From positions 274,185 to 338,184 of the forward strand of contig NZ_KQ948556.1 of the NCBI RefSeq assembly GCF_001514125.1: a stretch of DNA of 64,000 nt, given 5' to 3'. The position numbers and the translations under genes are program-made. The number at the start of each line of letters is the position of its first letter. The first letter of the stretch is position 1. This stretch comes from Streptomyces longwoodensis. Its GTDB lineage: Bacteria > Actinomycetota > Actinomycetes > Streptomycetales > Streptomycetaceae. The notes beneath the pieces are model-generated. The model saw nothing but the letters and a program-made list of their open reading frames with translations. It searched no databases and had not been told where the DNA came from. Shown here in pieces: positions 15,919-25,962 of the stretch.

Positions 15919-16848
15919 ATGGCCGGTCCAGCGTTCCGCGCCGCCGCCGTCCGGGTGCGCGTCCCCGCCACCAGCGCCAACCTCGGCCCGGGCTTCGACG
16001 CCCTCGGCCTCGCGCTGGGGCTGTACGACGACGTGGTCGTCCGGGTGGCCGACTCCGGGCTGCACATCGACATCGCGGGGGAGGGCAGCGCGACGCTGCC
16101 GCGCGACGAGAAGCACCTGCTCGTCCGCTCCCTGCGCACCGCCTTCGACATCCTGGGCGGCCAGCCGCGCGGCCTGGAGATCGTGTGCGCCAACCGCATC
16201 CCGCACGGCCGCGGCCTCGGCTCCTCCTCCGCCGCCATCTGCGCGGGCATCGTCGCCGCGCGCGCCGTGACCATAGGCGGCGAGTCCCGGCTCGACGACA
16301 CGGCGCTGCTCGAACTCGCCACCGAGATCGAGGGCCACCCCGACAACGTCGCCGCCTGCCTGCTGGGCGGCTTCACCCTGTCCTGGATGGAGGCCGGCGC
16401 CGCGCGGGCCATCAGGATGGAGCCCTCCGATTCCATCGTTCCGGTGGTTTTCGTGCCCGGGAAGCCGGTCCTCACCGAGACCGCGCGCGGACTGCTCCCG
16501 CGCACCGTGCCGCACGTGGACGCCGCCACCAACGCGGGCCGTGCCGCCCTGCTCGTCGAGGCGCTGACCAGGCGCCCCGAGCTGCTGCTGCCCGCCACCG
16601 AGGACCGCCTGCACCAGGAGTACCGCGCACCGGCCATGCCGGAGAGCGCGGCGCTGGTGGAGCGGCTGCGCGCCGACGGGATCCCCGCGGTGATCTCCGG
16701 CGCCGGACCCACCGTGATGGCGCTGGCCGACGCGGACTCGGCCGACAAGGTCGAGGCGCTGGCCGGTGCGGACTGGGCCGCCAACCGGCTGAGTCTGGAT
16801 CTGCGAGGCGCGAGCGTGCTGCCGCTCGCGCCGTCCGGCGACATGTGA
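15919..16848 (+). CDS. thrB: Homoserine kinase
   Basis: The 309-residue GHMP kinase phosphorylates homoserine for threonine synthase. It shows the N-terminal VRVPATSANLGPGFDALGLAL, the ATP loop IPHGRGLGSSSAAI, EIEGHPDNVA and the C-terminal ISGAGPTVMALA. AAGGAGAG at 15901-15908 fixes the ATG at 15919, although the frame is open further upstream. It is separated from thrC by a terminator and has its own leader with direct repeats. Confidence 0.95.
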   Translation: MAGPAFRAAAVRVRVPATSANLGPGFDALGLALGLYDDVVVRVADSGLHIDIAGEGSATLPRDEKHLLVRSLRTAFDILGGQPRGLEIVCANRIPHGRGLGSSSAAICAGIVAARAVTIGGESRLDDTALLELATEIEGHPDNVAACLLGGFTLSWMEAGAARAIRMEPSDSIVPVVFVPGKPVLTETARGLLPRTVPHVDAATNAGRAALLVEALTRRPELLLPATEDRLHQEYRAPAMPESAALVERLRADGIPAVISGAGPTVMALADADSADKVEALAGADWAANRLSLDLRGASVLPLAPSGDM

Positions 16849-16873
16849 CGCACGGTTGCCGGATTTCGAGAGG

Positions 16874-16901
16874 GGGAATGTTTGTTGGATCCGGTAGTGT
16901 T
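16874..16901 (+). promoter_or_regulatory. Sigma-R-like promoter before rho
   Basis: GGGAAT (16874-16879) and GTT (16899-16901) are 19 bases apart, matching the sigma-R consensus GGGAAT-N18/19-GTT of Streptomyces thiol-stress promoters. It would give a transcript with a leader of about 365 bases. The 426-base gap 16849-17274 also contains an open frame discussed under findings. No sigma-HrdB minus-35 was seen at a matching distance. Confidence 0.5.
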
Positions 16902-17274
16902 AACCTCAAGTCTGCACCCGACCTCACCATGGCGAGGTGCCTCGTGTCCCCGTCAGGGACAGACATTCTTCCGGGAGCTCCCCAAGCCGCACTGCGTTCC
17001 GTACGTCGTACCTGGGCAGTACGCCGTACACCGGCGCTGAGCGGCCTTCAGGTGGGGCTACCCCCGCTGGGGGAGCTCCGGAATCGGTGCGACCACGCCA
17101 CGTGACCCCGGCACCGGGTGCCACGGCTCGAGGAAGCGCCATCACCAGATATCTCTTCCGCCGCTTTGGCGGACCACCGCCCCGGCTCCGTCCGCACAGC
17201 AAGGACCGGAACCGGACAGCACAACCGGTCGCCGAGCCAGACAGGCCGACGTCCGCTCCAGGGAAGGACCCTTC

Positions 17275-19311
17275 GTGAGCGACACCACCGATCTGATGGG
17301 CGCACGTGTCGAGGAGACCGCTGCCGCGCCCGCCACGGACGCCTCCGCGCCTGCCGCCGGTGCCGGCTCCCGGCGGCGCCGCGGTACCGGCCTCGAGGGC
17401 ATGGTGCTGGCCGAGCTCCAGCAGGTCGCATCGGGCCTCGGCATCAGGGGCACCGCGCGCATGCGCAAGAGCCAGCTGATCGAGGTCATCAAGGAGGCGC
17501 AGGCCCAGGGAGGCGCTGCCGCGCCCCAGGCCGACGCCGCCGGTGACACCAAGCCCAAGCGCCGCGCCACCTCCCGCACCCGCACGGGCGAGGAGGCCGG
17601 GAAGAAGGCGGACGCGAAGGCCGAGCAGGCCCCCGCCGACCAGGCCGCGGCCCAGCAGCAGATCGACATCCCCGGCCAGCCCGCCGGGGGCAACGACGCC
17701 CCGGCCGAGCGCCGGCGCCGTCGCGCCACCGCCGAGGCGGGCGCCCCGGCCGGCGCGCCCGAGACCGTCGCCGCCGAGGCCAAGAGCGAGCCGAAGGCCG
17801 AGACGCCCGCCCAGCCGCAGGCCCAGCAGGGTCAGCAGGGCCCGTCGCAGCAGGCGCAGGCCGACGCCGGTGACGGCGAGGGCCGCCGCCGCGACCGCCG
17901 TGAGCGCGGCCGTGACCGCGACCGCGACCGCCGTGGCAAGGGCGACGACCAGCAGAACCAGAACCAGGGCGGCGGTGGCCAGCAGCGCCAGCAGCAGGGC
18001 CAGGGCCAGCAGCAGGGCGGCGGCCGCCAGGACAGCCGGCAGGACAACCGCCAGGACGACGGCTACGACGACGAGGCGGGCGGCCGGCGCGGCCGGCGCG
18101 GGCGCTACCGCGACCGCCGGGGCCGCCGCGGCCGCGACGAGATCGCCGCGGAGCCGCAGATCACCGAGGACGACGTCCTGATCCCGGTCGCCGGCATCCT
18201 GGACATCCTCGACAACTACGCGTTCATCCGGACCTCGGGCTACCTGCCCGGCCCGAACGACGTGTACGTCTCCCTCGCCCAGGTCCGCAAGAACGGCCTG
18301 CGCAAGGGCGACCACATCACCGGCGCGGTCCGCCAGCCCAAGGAGGGCGAGCGCCGCGAGAAGTTCAACGCGCTGGTCCGCCTGGACTCCGTCAACGGCA
18401 TGGCGCCCGAACACGGCCGCGGCCGCCCGGAGTTCAACAAGCTCACCCCGCTGTACCCGCAGGACCGCCTCCGCCTGGAGACGGACCCGGGCGTGCTGAC
18501 GACCCGGATCATCGACCTCGTGTCGCCGATCGGCAAGGGCCAGCGCGGTCTGATCGTGGCCCCGCCGAAGACCGGCAAGACCATGATCATGCAGGCGATC
18601 GCCAACGCGATCACGCACAACAACCCCGAGTGCCACCTGATGGTCGTCCTGGTCGACGAGCGTCCGGAAGAGGTCACCGACATGCAGCGGTCGGTCAAGG
18701 GCGAGGTCATCTCCTCGACCTTCGACCGCCCGGCCGAGGACCACACCACGGTCGCCGAGCTGGCCATCGAGCGCGCCAAGCGCCTGGTGGAGCTGGGCCA
18801 CGACGTGGTCGTGCTGCTCGACTCGATCACCCGCCTGGGCCGCGCCTACAACCTGGCCGCCCCGGCCTCCGGCCGCATCCTGTCCGGTGGTGTCGACTCG
18901 ACCGCCCTGTACCCGCCGAAGCGCTTCTTCGGTGCGGCCCGCAACATCGAGGACGGCGGCTCGCTGACCATCCTCGCCACCGCGCTGGTGGACACCGGGT
19001 CCCGCATGGACGAGGTGATCTTCGAGGAGTTCAAGGGCACCGGCAACATGGAGCTCAAGCTCGACCGCAAGCTCGCCGACAAGCGCATCTTCCCCGCGGT
19101 GGACGTCGACGCGTCCGGCACCCGCAAGGAGGAGATCCTGCTCGGCAACGAGGAGCTGGCGGTCGTCTGGAAGCTCCGCCGCGTCCTGCACGCGCTGGAC
19201 CAGCAGCAGGCGATCGAGCTGCTCCTCGACAAGATGAAGCAGACCAAGTCGAACGTCGAGTTCCTCATGCAGATCCAGAAGACGACGCCCACCCCGGGCA
19301 ACGGCGACTAG
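17275..19311 (+). CDS. rho: Transcription termination factor Rho
   Basis: The 678-residue hexameric RNA helicase ends transcription. A SAP-like N-terminal motif (LQQVASGLGIRGTARMRKSQLIEVI) is followed by an insert of about 200 residues rich in Arg, Gly, Gln and Asp, an RNA-binding cold-shock domain (GYLPGPNDVYVS), and the ATPase with Walker A APPKTGKT at 429-436, the VDERPEEVTDM region and LLDSITRL as Walker B. The basic insert is typical of high-GC actinobacterial Rho. GTG is the start after GGAAGGA. A sigma-R-like promoter lies upstream. Confidence 0.96.
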   Translation: MSDTTDLMGARVEETAAAPATDASAPAAGAGSRRRRGTGLEGMVLAELQQVASGLGIRGTARMRKSQLIEVIKEAQAQGGAAAPQADAAGDTKPKRRATSRTRTGEEAGKKADAKAEQAPADQAAAQQQIDIPGQPAGGNDAPAERRRRRATAEAGAPAGAPETVAAEAKSEPKAETPAQPQAQQGQQGPSQQAQADAGDGEGRRRDRRERGRDRDRDRRGKGDDQQNQNQGGGGQQRQQQGQGQQQGGGRQDSRQDNRQDDGYDDEAGGRRGRRGRYRDRRGRRGRDEIAAEPQITEDDVLIPVAGILDILDNYAFIRTSGYLPGPNDVYVSLAQVRKNGLRKGDHITGAVRQPKEGERREKFNALVRLDSVNGMAPEHGRGRPEFNKLTPLYPQDRLRLETDPGVLTTRIIDLVSPIGKGQRGLIVAPPKTGKTMIMQAIANAITHNNPECHLMVVLVDERPEEVTDMQRSVKGEVISSTFDRPAEDHTTVAELAIERAKRLVELGHDVVVLLDSITRLGRAYNLAAPASGRILSGGVDSTALYPPKRFFGAARNIEDGGSLTILATALVDTGSRMDEVIFEEFKGTGNMELKLDRKLADKRIFPAVDVDASGTRKEEILLGNEELAVVWKLRRVLHALDQQQAIELLLDKMKQTKSNVEFLMQIQKTTPTPGNGD

Positions 19312-19329
19312 TCCCCGCCGACGTCGTAC

Positions 19330-19361
19330 GGGTCGTCCCCCTCTTTCGAGGGGGGCGGCCC
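19330..19361 (+). terminator. Terminator after rho
   Basis: A GC-rich hairpin with GTCCCCCTC pairing with GAGGGGGGC around a TTTC loop lies 18 bases after the rho stop, followed by CTTCT. It closes the rho unit before the protease gene. Confidence 0.65.
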
Positions 19362-19450
19362 TTCTGCATGTGCACGTCCACGGTACGATCGCGCTCTTCG
19401 GTCGCCCGTTCGACCGCTCACCCAGAACATCACTTCCCGAGGGGGGACTT

Positions 19451-21277
19451 GTGGGTACACCCACGTCCGGGGGACGGCGTCACAGACGCCGTGTGCGCAT
19501 CGCCCTGCCCGTCGCCGCGGCCGGCCTCGCCGCCGCCGTCGCAGGCGTCCTGCTGACGTCGTCCGCGCAGGCGGCCGAGACCCCGCCGAAGCCGACGGTC
19601 AGCGCACCGTCCCAGGCCGAGCTGGAGAAGCGGCTCGCCGTCGCCGTCGCCGGTGACGACACCCCGGGGCACACCGGCAAGGAGGCGCTGAGCGGCAGCA
19701 CGGGCACCAGCACCCGTACCGCCGACCCGAAGATCATCGGCGGCACCGCGACGTCCATCACGAGCGCGCCGTGGATGGCGCAGCTGTGGTACGGCGACGA
19801 CCGCGGCACCGCCACCACCGCCGACGACATCGGCTTCTTCTGCGGCGGCGTGGTCGTCGCCCCGACGAAGATCCTCACCGCCGCGCACTGCGTCCGCGAC
19901 GAGTACAACAAGAACTACAGCTGGTACGCGCACGGCACCGTCATCACCGGCACCGCGCAACTGCCCACCGTTGACAGCAACGGCCAGATCACCGACCTGC
20001 ACGGCGGGTCGTACAGCGGCGTCTGGCGGCAGTGGAACCACCCGTCGTACAGCCCGGCGACGATCAACAACGACATCGCCGTGCTGACGCTGCCCAACCC
20101 GGTCAAGGCCACGCCGATCCGGATGACGACGGCCACCGACACCGCGTCGTACGCCGCCGGCACCCCGGCCACGCTGTTCGGCTGGGGCCGCACCAGCTCC
20201 ACCACGCAGGACATCTCCGACGTGCTGAAGACGGCGACCCTGCCGATCCAGTCGGACACCACCTGCGCGGGCGCCTACGGCGCTGACTTCGTCAAGGGCC
20301 ACATGGTCTGCGCGGGCAACCCCGCCACCGGCAGCGACGAGGGCACCACCTCCGCCTGCAACGGCGACTCCGGCGGCCCGCTGATCGTCAAGGGCCGGAT
20401 CGTGGGCGTCGTCTCCTGGGGCGTCGAGGACTGCGTCGCGAGCGGCGCGTACAGCGTCTTCACCAAGGTCTCGTCGTACGTCGGCGCCGCCTACCCGCGC
20501 GTGGAGGACACCAACCTCAACGGTGACCACCTCGCCGACCTGTTCGTGCGCAACGCCTCCACTAAGACCGCCTACGAGATCGACTCCAAGGGCACCTCGC
20601 TGGCCGCCCGCACCTCCTGGGGCAACTGGAACGGCTACAACCTGATCGTCCAGACCGACCTCGACCGGGACGGCTACCAGGACCTGATCGTGCGCCGGTC
20701 CTCCGACGGCGACGTCTTCTGGGAGCACTACGTGCCCGCCACCGACTCGTGGACGACCAAGCTGATCGGCGACAACTGGAAGACCCGCCTGAACATCGTC
20801 GCCCCCGGCGACATGACCGGCGACTACCTGCCCGACCTGCTGGCCGTGGACTCCACGGGCGCGCTGTGGCTGTACGCGGGCAAGGGCAACGGCGGCTTCG
20901 CCGCTCCCCTCAAGGTCGGCGCCGGCTTCAACAACTTCAACCTCGTGCGCGGCCACGGCGACTTCAACGGTGACGGCAACGCCGACCTGCTCGCCCGCAA
21001 CAAGAGCACCGGCGCCGTGTACCTGTACCGCAGCAAGGGCGTGGCCTCCACGGCCCTGTGGCAGCCCGCGCTGAAGGTCGCCACCTGGACCAGCACGACG
21101 TACAACGCGCTCGTGACGGTCGGCGACCTCAACAGCGACGGCAAGGCCGACCTGCTGGCCCGCACCCCCGGCGGCACGCTCTACCTGTACAAGGGGACCG
21201 GCGCCAACACGACTGCGAGCTTCGGCACACGCGTCTCCCTCGGCACCGGATTCCAGCAGTACGACCTCCTCGGCTGA
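19451..21277 (+). CDS. Secreted chymotrypsin-fold serine protease with FG-GAP-like repeats
   Basis: The 608-residue precursor has a twin-Arg-rich basic N-terminus, a hydrophobic signal core (residues 18-40) ending in AQA-AE, then an S1 protease from IIGG at about 95. The triad is H146 (TAAHC), D208 (NNDIAVL) and S307 (GDSGGP). S301 stands where trypsin has Asp189, so preference should be chymotrypsin- or elastase-like, not tryptic. Residues 365-608 hold several FG-GAP/VCBS-like repeats with DxNxDxxxD calcium-type motifs such as DFNGDGNADLLAR. GTG start; the gene stands alone between rho and the LCP gene. Confidence 0.85.
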   Translation: MGTPTSGGRRHRRRVRIALPVAAAGLAAAVAGVLLTSSAQAAETPPKPTVSAPSQAELEKRLAVAVAGDDTPGHTGKEALSGSTGTSTRTADPKIIGGTATSITSAPWMAQLWYGDDRGTATTADDIGFFCGGVVVAPTKILTAAHCVRDEYNKNYSWYAHGTVITGTAQLPTVDSNGQITDLHGGSYSGVWRQWNHPSYSPATINNDIAVLTLPNPVKATPIRMTTATDTASYAAGTPATLFGWGRTSSTTQDISDVLKTATLPIQSDTTCAGAYGADFVKGHMVCAGNPATGSDEGTTSACNGDSGGPLIVKGRIVGVVSWGVEDCVASGAYSVFTKVSSYVGAAYPRVEDTNLNGDHLADLFVRNASTKTAYEIDSKGTSLAARTSWGNWNGYNLIVQTDLDRDGYQDLIVRRSSDGDVFWEHYVPATDSWTTKLIGDNWKTRLNIVAPGDMTGDYLPDLLAVDSTGALWLYAGKGNGGFAAPLKVGAGFNNFNLVRGHGDFNGDGNADLLARNKSTGAVYLYRSKGVASTALWQPALKVATWTSTTYNALVTVGDLNSDGKADLLARTPGGTLYLYKGTGANTTASFGTRVSLGTGFQQYDLLG

Positions 21278-21493
21278 CCCCCCAGGTGAGCGGGGCGCAC
21301 CCGCTCCACCGGTCACCCGCCGTGCCCGTCCTGTCACCAGGGCGGGCACGGTCCGTTGTGCAACCCTTTCCCCGGTTTCCCCGTCTGAGGGACGGGGTGA
21401 CGATGGAGCGGTACGGGTCCGTACGACGGACGGCACAGGCCTGATCCCGACCGCAGGGGGTATCCGACCGCGCACCGACGAACCGAGGAGCAC

Positions 21494-22627
21494 ATGTCCG
21501 CCGAGAGCACGCCGGAGCCCGGCATACCGGGTGATGACAACGGCACCACCGGTCCCGACGGCGGCAGAGGCCGCCGCAAGCCCCGCGCCCGTCGCCGTGG
21601 GCTGATGATCGCGGCGTGGACCGCCGCGGGCGTGGTCGTCCTCGGGGGCGCCGGCCTCGGGTACGTGTACTTCAAGCTCAACGGCAACCTCAGGAGCGTC
21701 GACATCGACCAGGCCCTCGGCACCGACCGGCCCACCAAGGCCGACAACGGCAGCGAGAACATCCTGGTCCTCGGCTCGGACACCCGCTCCGGCAGCAACA
21801 AGAAGCTCGGCGGCGGCACGGACGACGGCAGCGCCCGCTCCGACACGGCGATGATCATCCACGTGTACCGGGGCCACCGGACCGCGAGCGTGGTGTCCAT
21901 CCCGCGCGACACCCTGATCGACCGCCCCGCCTGCACCGACCCCAAGGGCGTCACCCACGACGCCGCCCGGGACGTCATGTTCAACTCGGCGTACTCCACC
22001 GGCGGGGCCGCCTGCGCGGTCAAGACCGTCGAGTCGATGTCCGGCGTGCGCATGGACCACTACCTCGAGGTCGACTTCGCCGGCTTCCAGAAGCTCATCG
22101 ACCAGCTCGGCGGGGTCCGGATCACCACCACCAAGGACATCGACGACCCCGAGAGCCACCTGCGGCTCAAGGCCGGCGCGCACACCCTCGACGGCGAGCA
22201 GGCCCTCGGCCTGGTCCGCACCCGGCACGGCGTGGGCGACGGCTCCGACCTCGGGCGCATCCAGCTCCAGCAGGCGTTCGTCAAGGCACTGCTCGACCAG
22301 GTCGAGCACGTCGGCCTGCTCGGCAACCCGAAGAGGCTGCTGGACCTCGCCGACACCGCGACGAAGGCCGTGACGACCGACTCCGGCCTCGGCTCGGTGA
22401 ACTCCCTGATGTCCTTCGCGGACGGCCTGAAGGGCATCGGCGCGTCCGACATGACCATGGTCACCCTGCCGGTCCGGTACGACCCCGCGGACCCCAACCG
22501 GGTCCTGGTCGAACAGGCCAAGGCCCGTCTGGTGTGGAACGCCCTGAAGACGGACACGGCGATCCCGAAGGCGGCGACGACGGGGAACGCGACGGGTGAG
22601 GCGGCGGGTGTCGTCGCCTCCTCGTAG
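21494..22627 (+). CDS. LytR-CpsA-Psr family cell-wall ligase
   Basis: The 377-residue protein has a charged cytosolic N-terminus, one membrane helix (about residues 36-58) and an extracellular LCP domain. Key parts are NILVLGSDTR, ARSDTAMIIHV, SIPRDTLID with the pyrophosphate-binding Arg, and LVRTRHG. LCP enzymes move undecaprenyl-linked glycopolymers to peptidoglycan; the WecA/TagO gene at 28134 makes such lipid-linked precursors. CCGAGGAG precedes the ATG. The gene is followed by a strong inverted repeat. Confidence 0.88.
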   Translation: MSAESTPEPGIPGDDNGTTGPDGGRGRRKPRARRRGLMIAAWTAAGVVVLGGAGLGYVYFKLNGNLRSVDIDQALGTDRPTKADNGSENILVLGSDTRSGSNKKLGGGTDDGSARSDTAMIIHVYRGHRTASVVSIPRDTLIDRPACTDPKGVTHDAARDVMFNSAYSTGGAACAVKTVESMSGVRMDHYLEVDFAGFQKLIDQLGGVRITTTKDIDDPESHLRLKAGAHTLDGEQALGLVRTRHGVGDGSDLGRIQLQQAFVKALLDQVEHVGLLGNPKRLLDLADTATKAVTTDSGLGSVNSLMSFADGLKGIGASDMTMVTLPVRYDPADPNRVLVEQAKARLVWNALKTDTAIPKAATTGNATGEAAGVVASS

Positions 22628-22670
22628 GGGGTGTGCCGGCCGTTCGCGTCTGCGGCCGCTCCGTGGCTCG

Positions 22671-22742
22671 TCGCGCAGTTCCCCGCGCCCCTGGAAGGCA
22701 AGCTGCGGCTGACCCACTCAAGGGGCGCGGGGAACTGCGCGA
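22671..22742. repeat. Dispersed Streptomyces inverted repeat (GCGCAGTTCCCCGCGCCCCT type)
   Basis: A perfect 22-base inverted repeat: the arm at 22671-22692 (core GCGCAGTTCCCCGCGCCCCT) is matched by its reverse complement at 22721-22742, with a 28-base loop. Outer bases GTGGC/GCCAC extend the stem loosely. The same palindrome is, to my knowledge, scattered in many Streptomyces intergenic regions. It follows the LCP gene and may also serve as its terminator. Confidence 0.75.
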
Positions 22743-22804
22743 ACGGCCACGAGGCACCCGCACCCGCCCGCGGCGACAGGGCCCCACCCCCGTGGGCGGC
22801 ACCC

Positions 22805-22831
22805 GGGAATAGAACACCCGCACCCCCGGTT
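22805..22831 (+). promoter_or_regulatory. Sigma-R promoter of rpmE
   Basis: GGGAAT (22805-22810) and GTT (22829-22831) are exactly 18 bases apart, a full match to the sigma-R consensus. In S. coelicolor rpmE is a known target of the thiol-oxidative-stress sigma factor SigR, which fits the zinc-cysteine L31 encoded here. Confidence 0.75.
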
Positions 22832-22936
22832 TGGGAGGATGGCGCCAGTCCTGGCAGACTGGTACGTCGGCTCCGGTTCACGCCCCCGCACCCCGCGGCA
22901 GGCGACCCGGCGCCCTCCCGGAACCTAGGAGACACC

Positions 22937-23161
22937 TTGAAGCGCGACATCCACCCCGAGTACGTCGAGACGCAGGTCAGCTGCACCTGCGGCGCGTCGT
23001 TCACCACCCGCAGCACCATCGAGTCCGGCACCATCCGGGCCGAGGTCTGCTCCGAGTGCCACCCGTTCTACACGGGCAAGCAGAAGATCCTCGACACCGG
23101 TGGCCGTGTGGCCCGCTTCGAGGCCCGCTTCGGCAAGGCTGCCGCCGGCTCCAAGAAGTAG
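22937..23161 (+). CDS. rpmE: 50S ribosomal protein L31, zinc (C+) type
   Basis: The 74-residue protein keeps the zinc cysteines of the C+ type: CTCG near residue 16 and CSEC near 37, with the hallmark HPFYTGKQK after them. It binds the 50S subunit at the inter-subunit bridge and stores zinc. The start is TTG at 22937 after AGGAGA. A sigma-R promoter lies about 105 bases upstream, in line with redox control of zinc-thiol ribosomal proteins. Confidence 0.94.
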   Translation: MKRDIHPEYVETQVSCTCGASFTTRSTIESGTIRAEVCSECHPFYTGKQKILDTGGRVARFEARFGKAAAGSKK

Positions 23162-23174
23162 CGAGCCCCTCTTC

Positions 23175-23227
23175 GCCGGTCCACGGTCGCGCCCCCGCCC
23201 GGGGCGTGCCCGGGACCGGCGTTTTTG
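23175..23227 (+). terminator. Terminator after rpmE
   Basis: GCCGGTCC (23175-23182) pairs with GGACCGGC (23213-23220), with an inner GC-rich stem, followed by GTTTTTGG. It is a rare example in this window of a hairpin plus T-run intrinsic terminator. Confidence 0.7.
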
Positions 23228-23267
23228 GTCGCCCGCACTTCACCCACGTACGCAACAGGAGCCCAAG

Positions 23268-24335
<1,068 letters not shown>

Positions 24336-24383
24336 CCGCCCACCGGCGCAAACGACGTACCGAGGACGACACGGAGGACGCGC

Positions 24384-25265
24384 GTGCAGCAACCTTTTGG
24401 GGGGCGACCCCCGAGCCCCCGGAGCCTGCTGCTCGCTGAGGTGGCCCAGGCCACCCAGCGGCTGGCCGACGCCGGCGTGCCCTCGCCGCGCACCGACGCC
24501 GAGGAGCTCGCCGCGTTCGTGCACGGCGTCAAGCGCGGCACCCTGCACCTGGTGAAGGACTCCGACTTCGACGCCCGCTACTGGGAGGTCATCGCCCGGC
24601 GCGAGCAGCGCGAGCCGCTGCAGCACATCACCGGGCGGGCCTACTTCCGCTACCTGGAGCTCCAGGTCGGCCCCGGCGTCTTCGTGCCCCGGCCGGAGAC
24701 CGAGTCCGTGGTCGGCTGGGCCATAGACGCGGTGCGCGCCATGGACGTCGTCGAGCCGTGCATCGTCGACCTGTGCACCGGCTCCGGCGCCATCGCGCTC
24801 GCCCTCGCCCAGGAGGTGCCCCGCTCGCGCGTGCACGCCGTGGAGCTGTCCGAGGACGCCCTGGTGTGGACCCGCAAGAACGTCGCCGGGTCGCGCGTCG
24901 ACCTGCGCCAGGGCGACGCGCTGACCGCGTTCCCCGACCTCGACGGCCAGGTCGACCTGGTCATCTCCAACCCGCCGTACATCCCGCTCACCGAATGGGA
25001 GTACGTCGCCCCCGAGGCCCGTGACTACGACCCCGAGCTGGCGCTGTTCTCCGGCGAGGACGGACTGGACCTGATCCGGGGCATCGAGCGCACCGCGCAC
25101 CGGCTGCTGCGCCCCGGCGGTGTCGTCGTCATCGAGCACGCCGACACCCAGGGCGGCCAGGTGCCGTGGATCTTCACCGAGGAGCGGGGCTGGGCCGACG
25201 CGGCCGACCACCCCGACCTCAACAACCGGCCGCGCTTCGCCACCGCCCGCAAGGCGCTGCCGTGA
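24384..25265 (+). CDS. prmC: Release-factor glutamine N5-methyltransferase
   Basis: The 293-residue SAM-dependent enzyme methylates the Gln of the GGQ loop in release factors. It has an N-terminal helical domain, the SAM loop LCTGSGAIALALAQ and NPPY at residues 196-199. The GTG start follows CGGAGGA. The first dozen codons (QQPFGGRPPSP) are formed by a CTTTTGGGGGG repeat found elsewhere in the window, so the true N-terminus may have been extended by that repeat. It is coupled by position to prfA. Confidence 0.93.
   Translation: MQQPFGGRPPSPRSLLLAEVAQATQRLADAGVPSPRTDAEELAAFVHGVKRGTLHLVKDSDFDARYWEVIARREQREPLQHITGRAYFRYLELQVGPGVFVPRPETESVVGWAIDAVRAMDVVEPCIVDLCTGSGAIALALAQEVPRSRVHAVELSEDALVWTRKNVAGSRVDLRQGDALTAFPDLDGQVDLVISNPPYIPLTEWEYVAPEARDYDPELALFSGEDGLDLIRGIERTAHRLLRPGGVVVIEHADTQGGQVPWIFTEERGWADAADHPDLNNRPRFATARKALP
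24394..24420 (+). repeat. CTTTTGGGGGG repeat inside the prmC start region
   Basis: CTTTTGGGGGG at 24394-24404 is followed by CGACCCCCGAGCCCCC. The same head occurs at 33044-33055 before atpA and at 44216-44226 before the NTPase-like gene. G-run and C-runs can pair as a hairpin near the ribosome site. Confidence 0.5.
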
Positions 25266-25314
25266 CCACCCCCACCCACCACCCGCAGTACGTGTACGAG
25301 GAGGCCCGCTAGAG

Positions 25315-25962
25315 ATGGCTCGGCGATACGACACCAACGACGCGACCGACCGAGTGACCGGTCTGCGCGAGGCCGCGTCCGCCGTCCGCCGTGGCGAGCT
25401 CGTGGTCCTGCCGACCGACACGGTGTACGGCATCGGCGCGGACGCCTTCTCCCAGGAGGCCGTCGGCGACCTGCTGGAGGCCAAGGGCCGCGGCCGCAAC
25501 ATGCCCTCGCCCGTCCTCATCGGCTCCCCGAACACCCTGCACGGCCTGGTCACCGACTTCTCCGAGCTGGCCTGGGAGCTGGTCGACGCCTTCTGGCCGG
25601 GCGCCCTCACGCTGGTCGCCAAGCACCAGCCGTCCCTGCAGTGGGACCTCGGCGACACCCGGGGCACGGTGGCCGTGCGGATGCCGCTGCACCCGGTCGC
25701 CATCGAACTGCTCACCGAGGTCGGCCCGATGGCGGTCTCCTCCGCCAACCTGACCGGCTTCCCGGCGCCGGAGACCTGCGACGCCGCCCAGGAGATGCTC
25801 GGCGACTCCGTCTCCGTCTACCTCGACGGCGGACCGACCCCCGGCAACGTGCCCTCGTCGATCGTCGACGTGACCCGCGAGGTGCCGCTGCTGCTGCGCG
25901 CGGGCGCGATCTCCGCCGAGGAGCTGCGGAAGGTGGTACCCGACCTCGAGGTGGCGAATTGA
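25315..25962 (+). CDS. tsaC: L-threonylcarbamoyladenylate synthase (Sua5/YwlC/TsaC)
   Basis: The 215-residue protein makes threonylcarbamoyl-AMP from threonine, bicarbonate and ATP, for the t6A base of ANN-decoding tRNAs. The YrdC fold is shown by VVLPTDTVYGIGADA near residue 35, the basic KGRGRN motif, FWPGALTLV, VAVRMP and SSANLTG. GAGGAGG precedes the ATG by 10 bases. Its end overlaps the next gene at TTGA. It is part of the prfA-prmC translation-quality group. Confidence 0.92.
   Translation: MARRYDTNDATDRVTGLREAASAVRRGELVVLPTDTVYGIGADAFSQEAVGDLLEAKGRGRNMPSPVLIGSPNTLHGLVTDFSELAWELVDAFWPGALTLVAKHQPSLQWDLGDTRGTVAVRMPLHPVAIELLTEVGPMAVSSANLTGFPAPETCDAAQEMLGDSVSVYLDGGPTPGNVPSSIVDVTREVPLLLRAGAISAEELRKVVPDLEVAN

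Noticed and set aside
16937..17278. Leader gene before rho
   Set aside because: Not listed as a gene because composition is biased and no family is seen; kept as a finding only for its overlap with the rho start.
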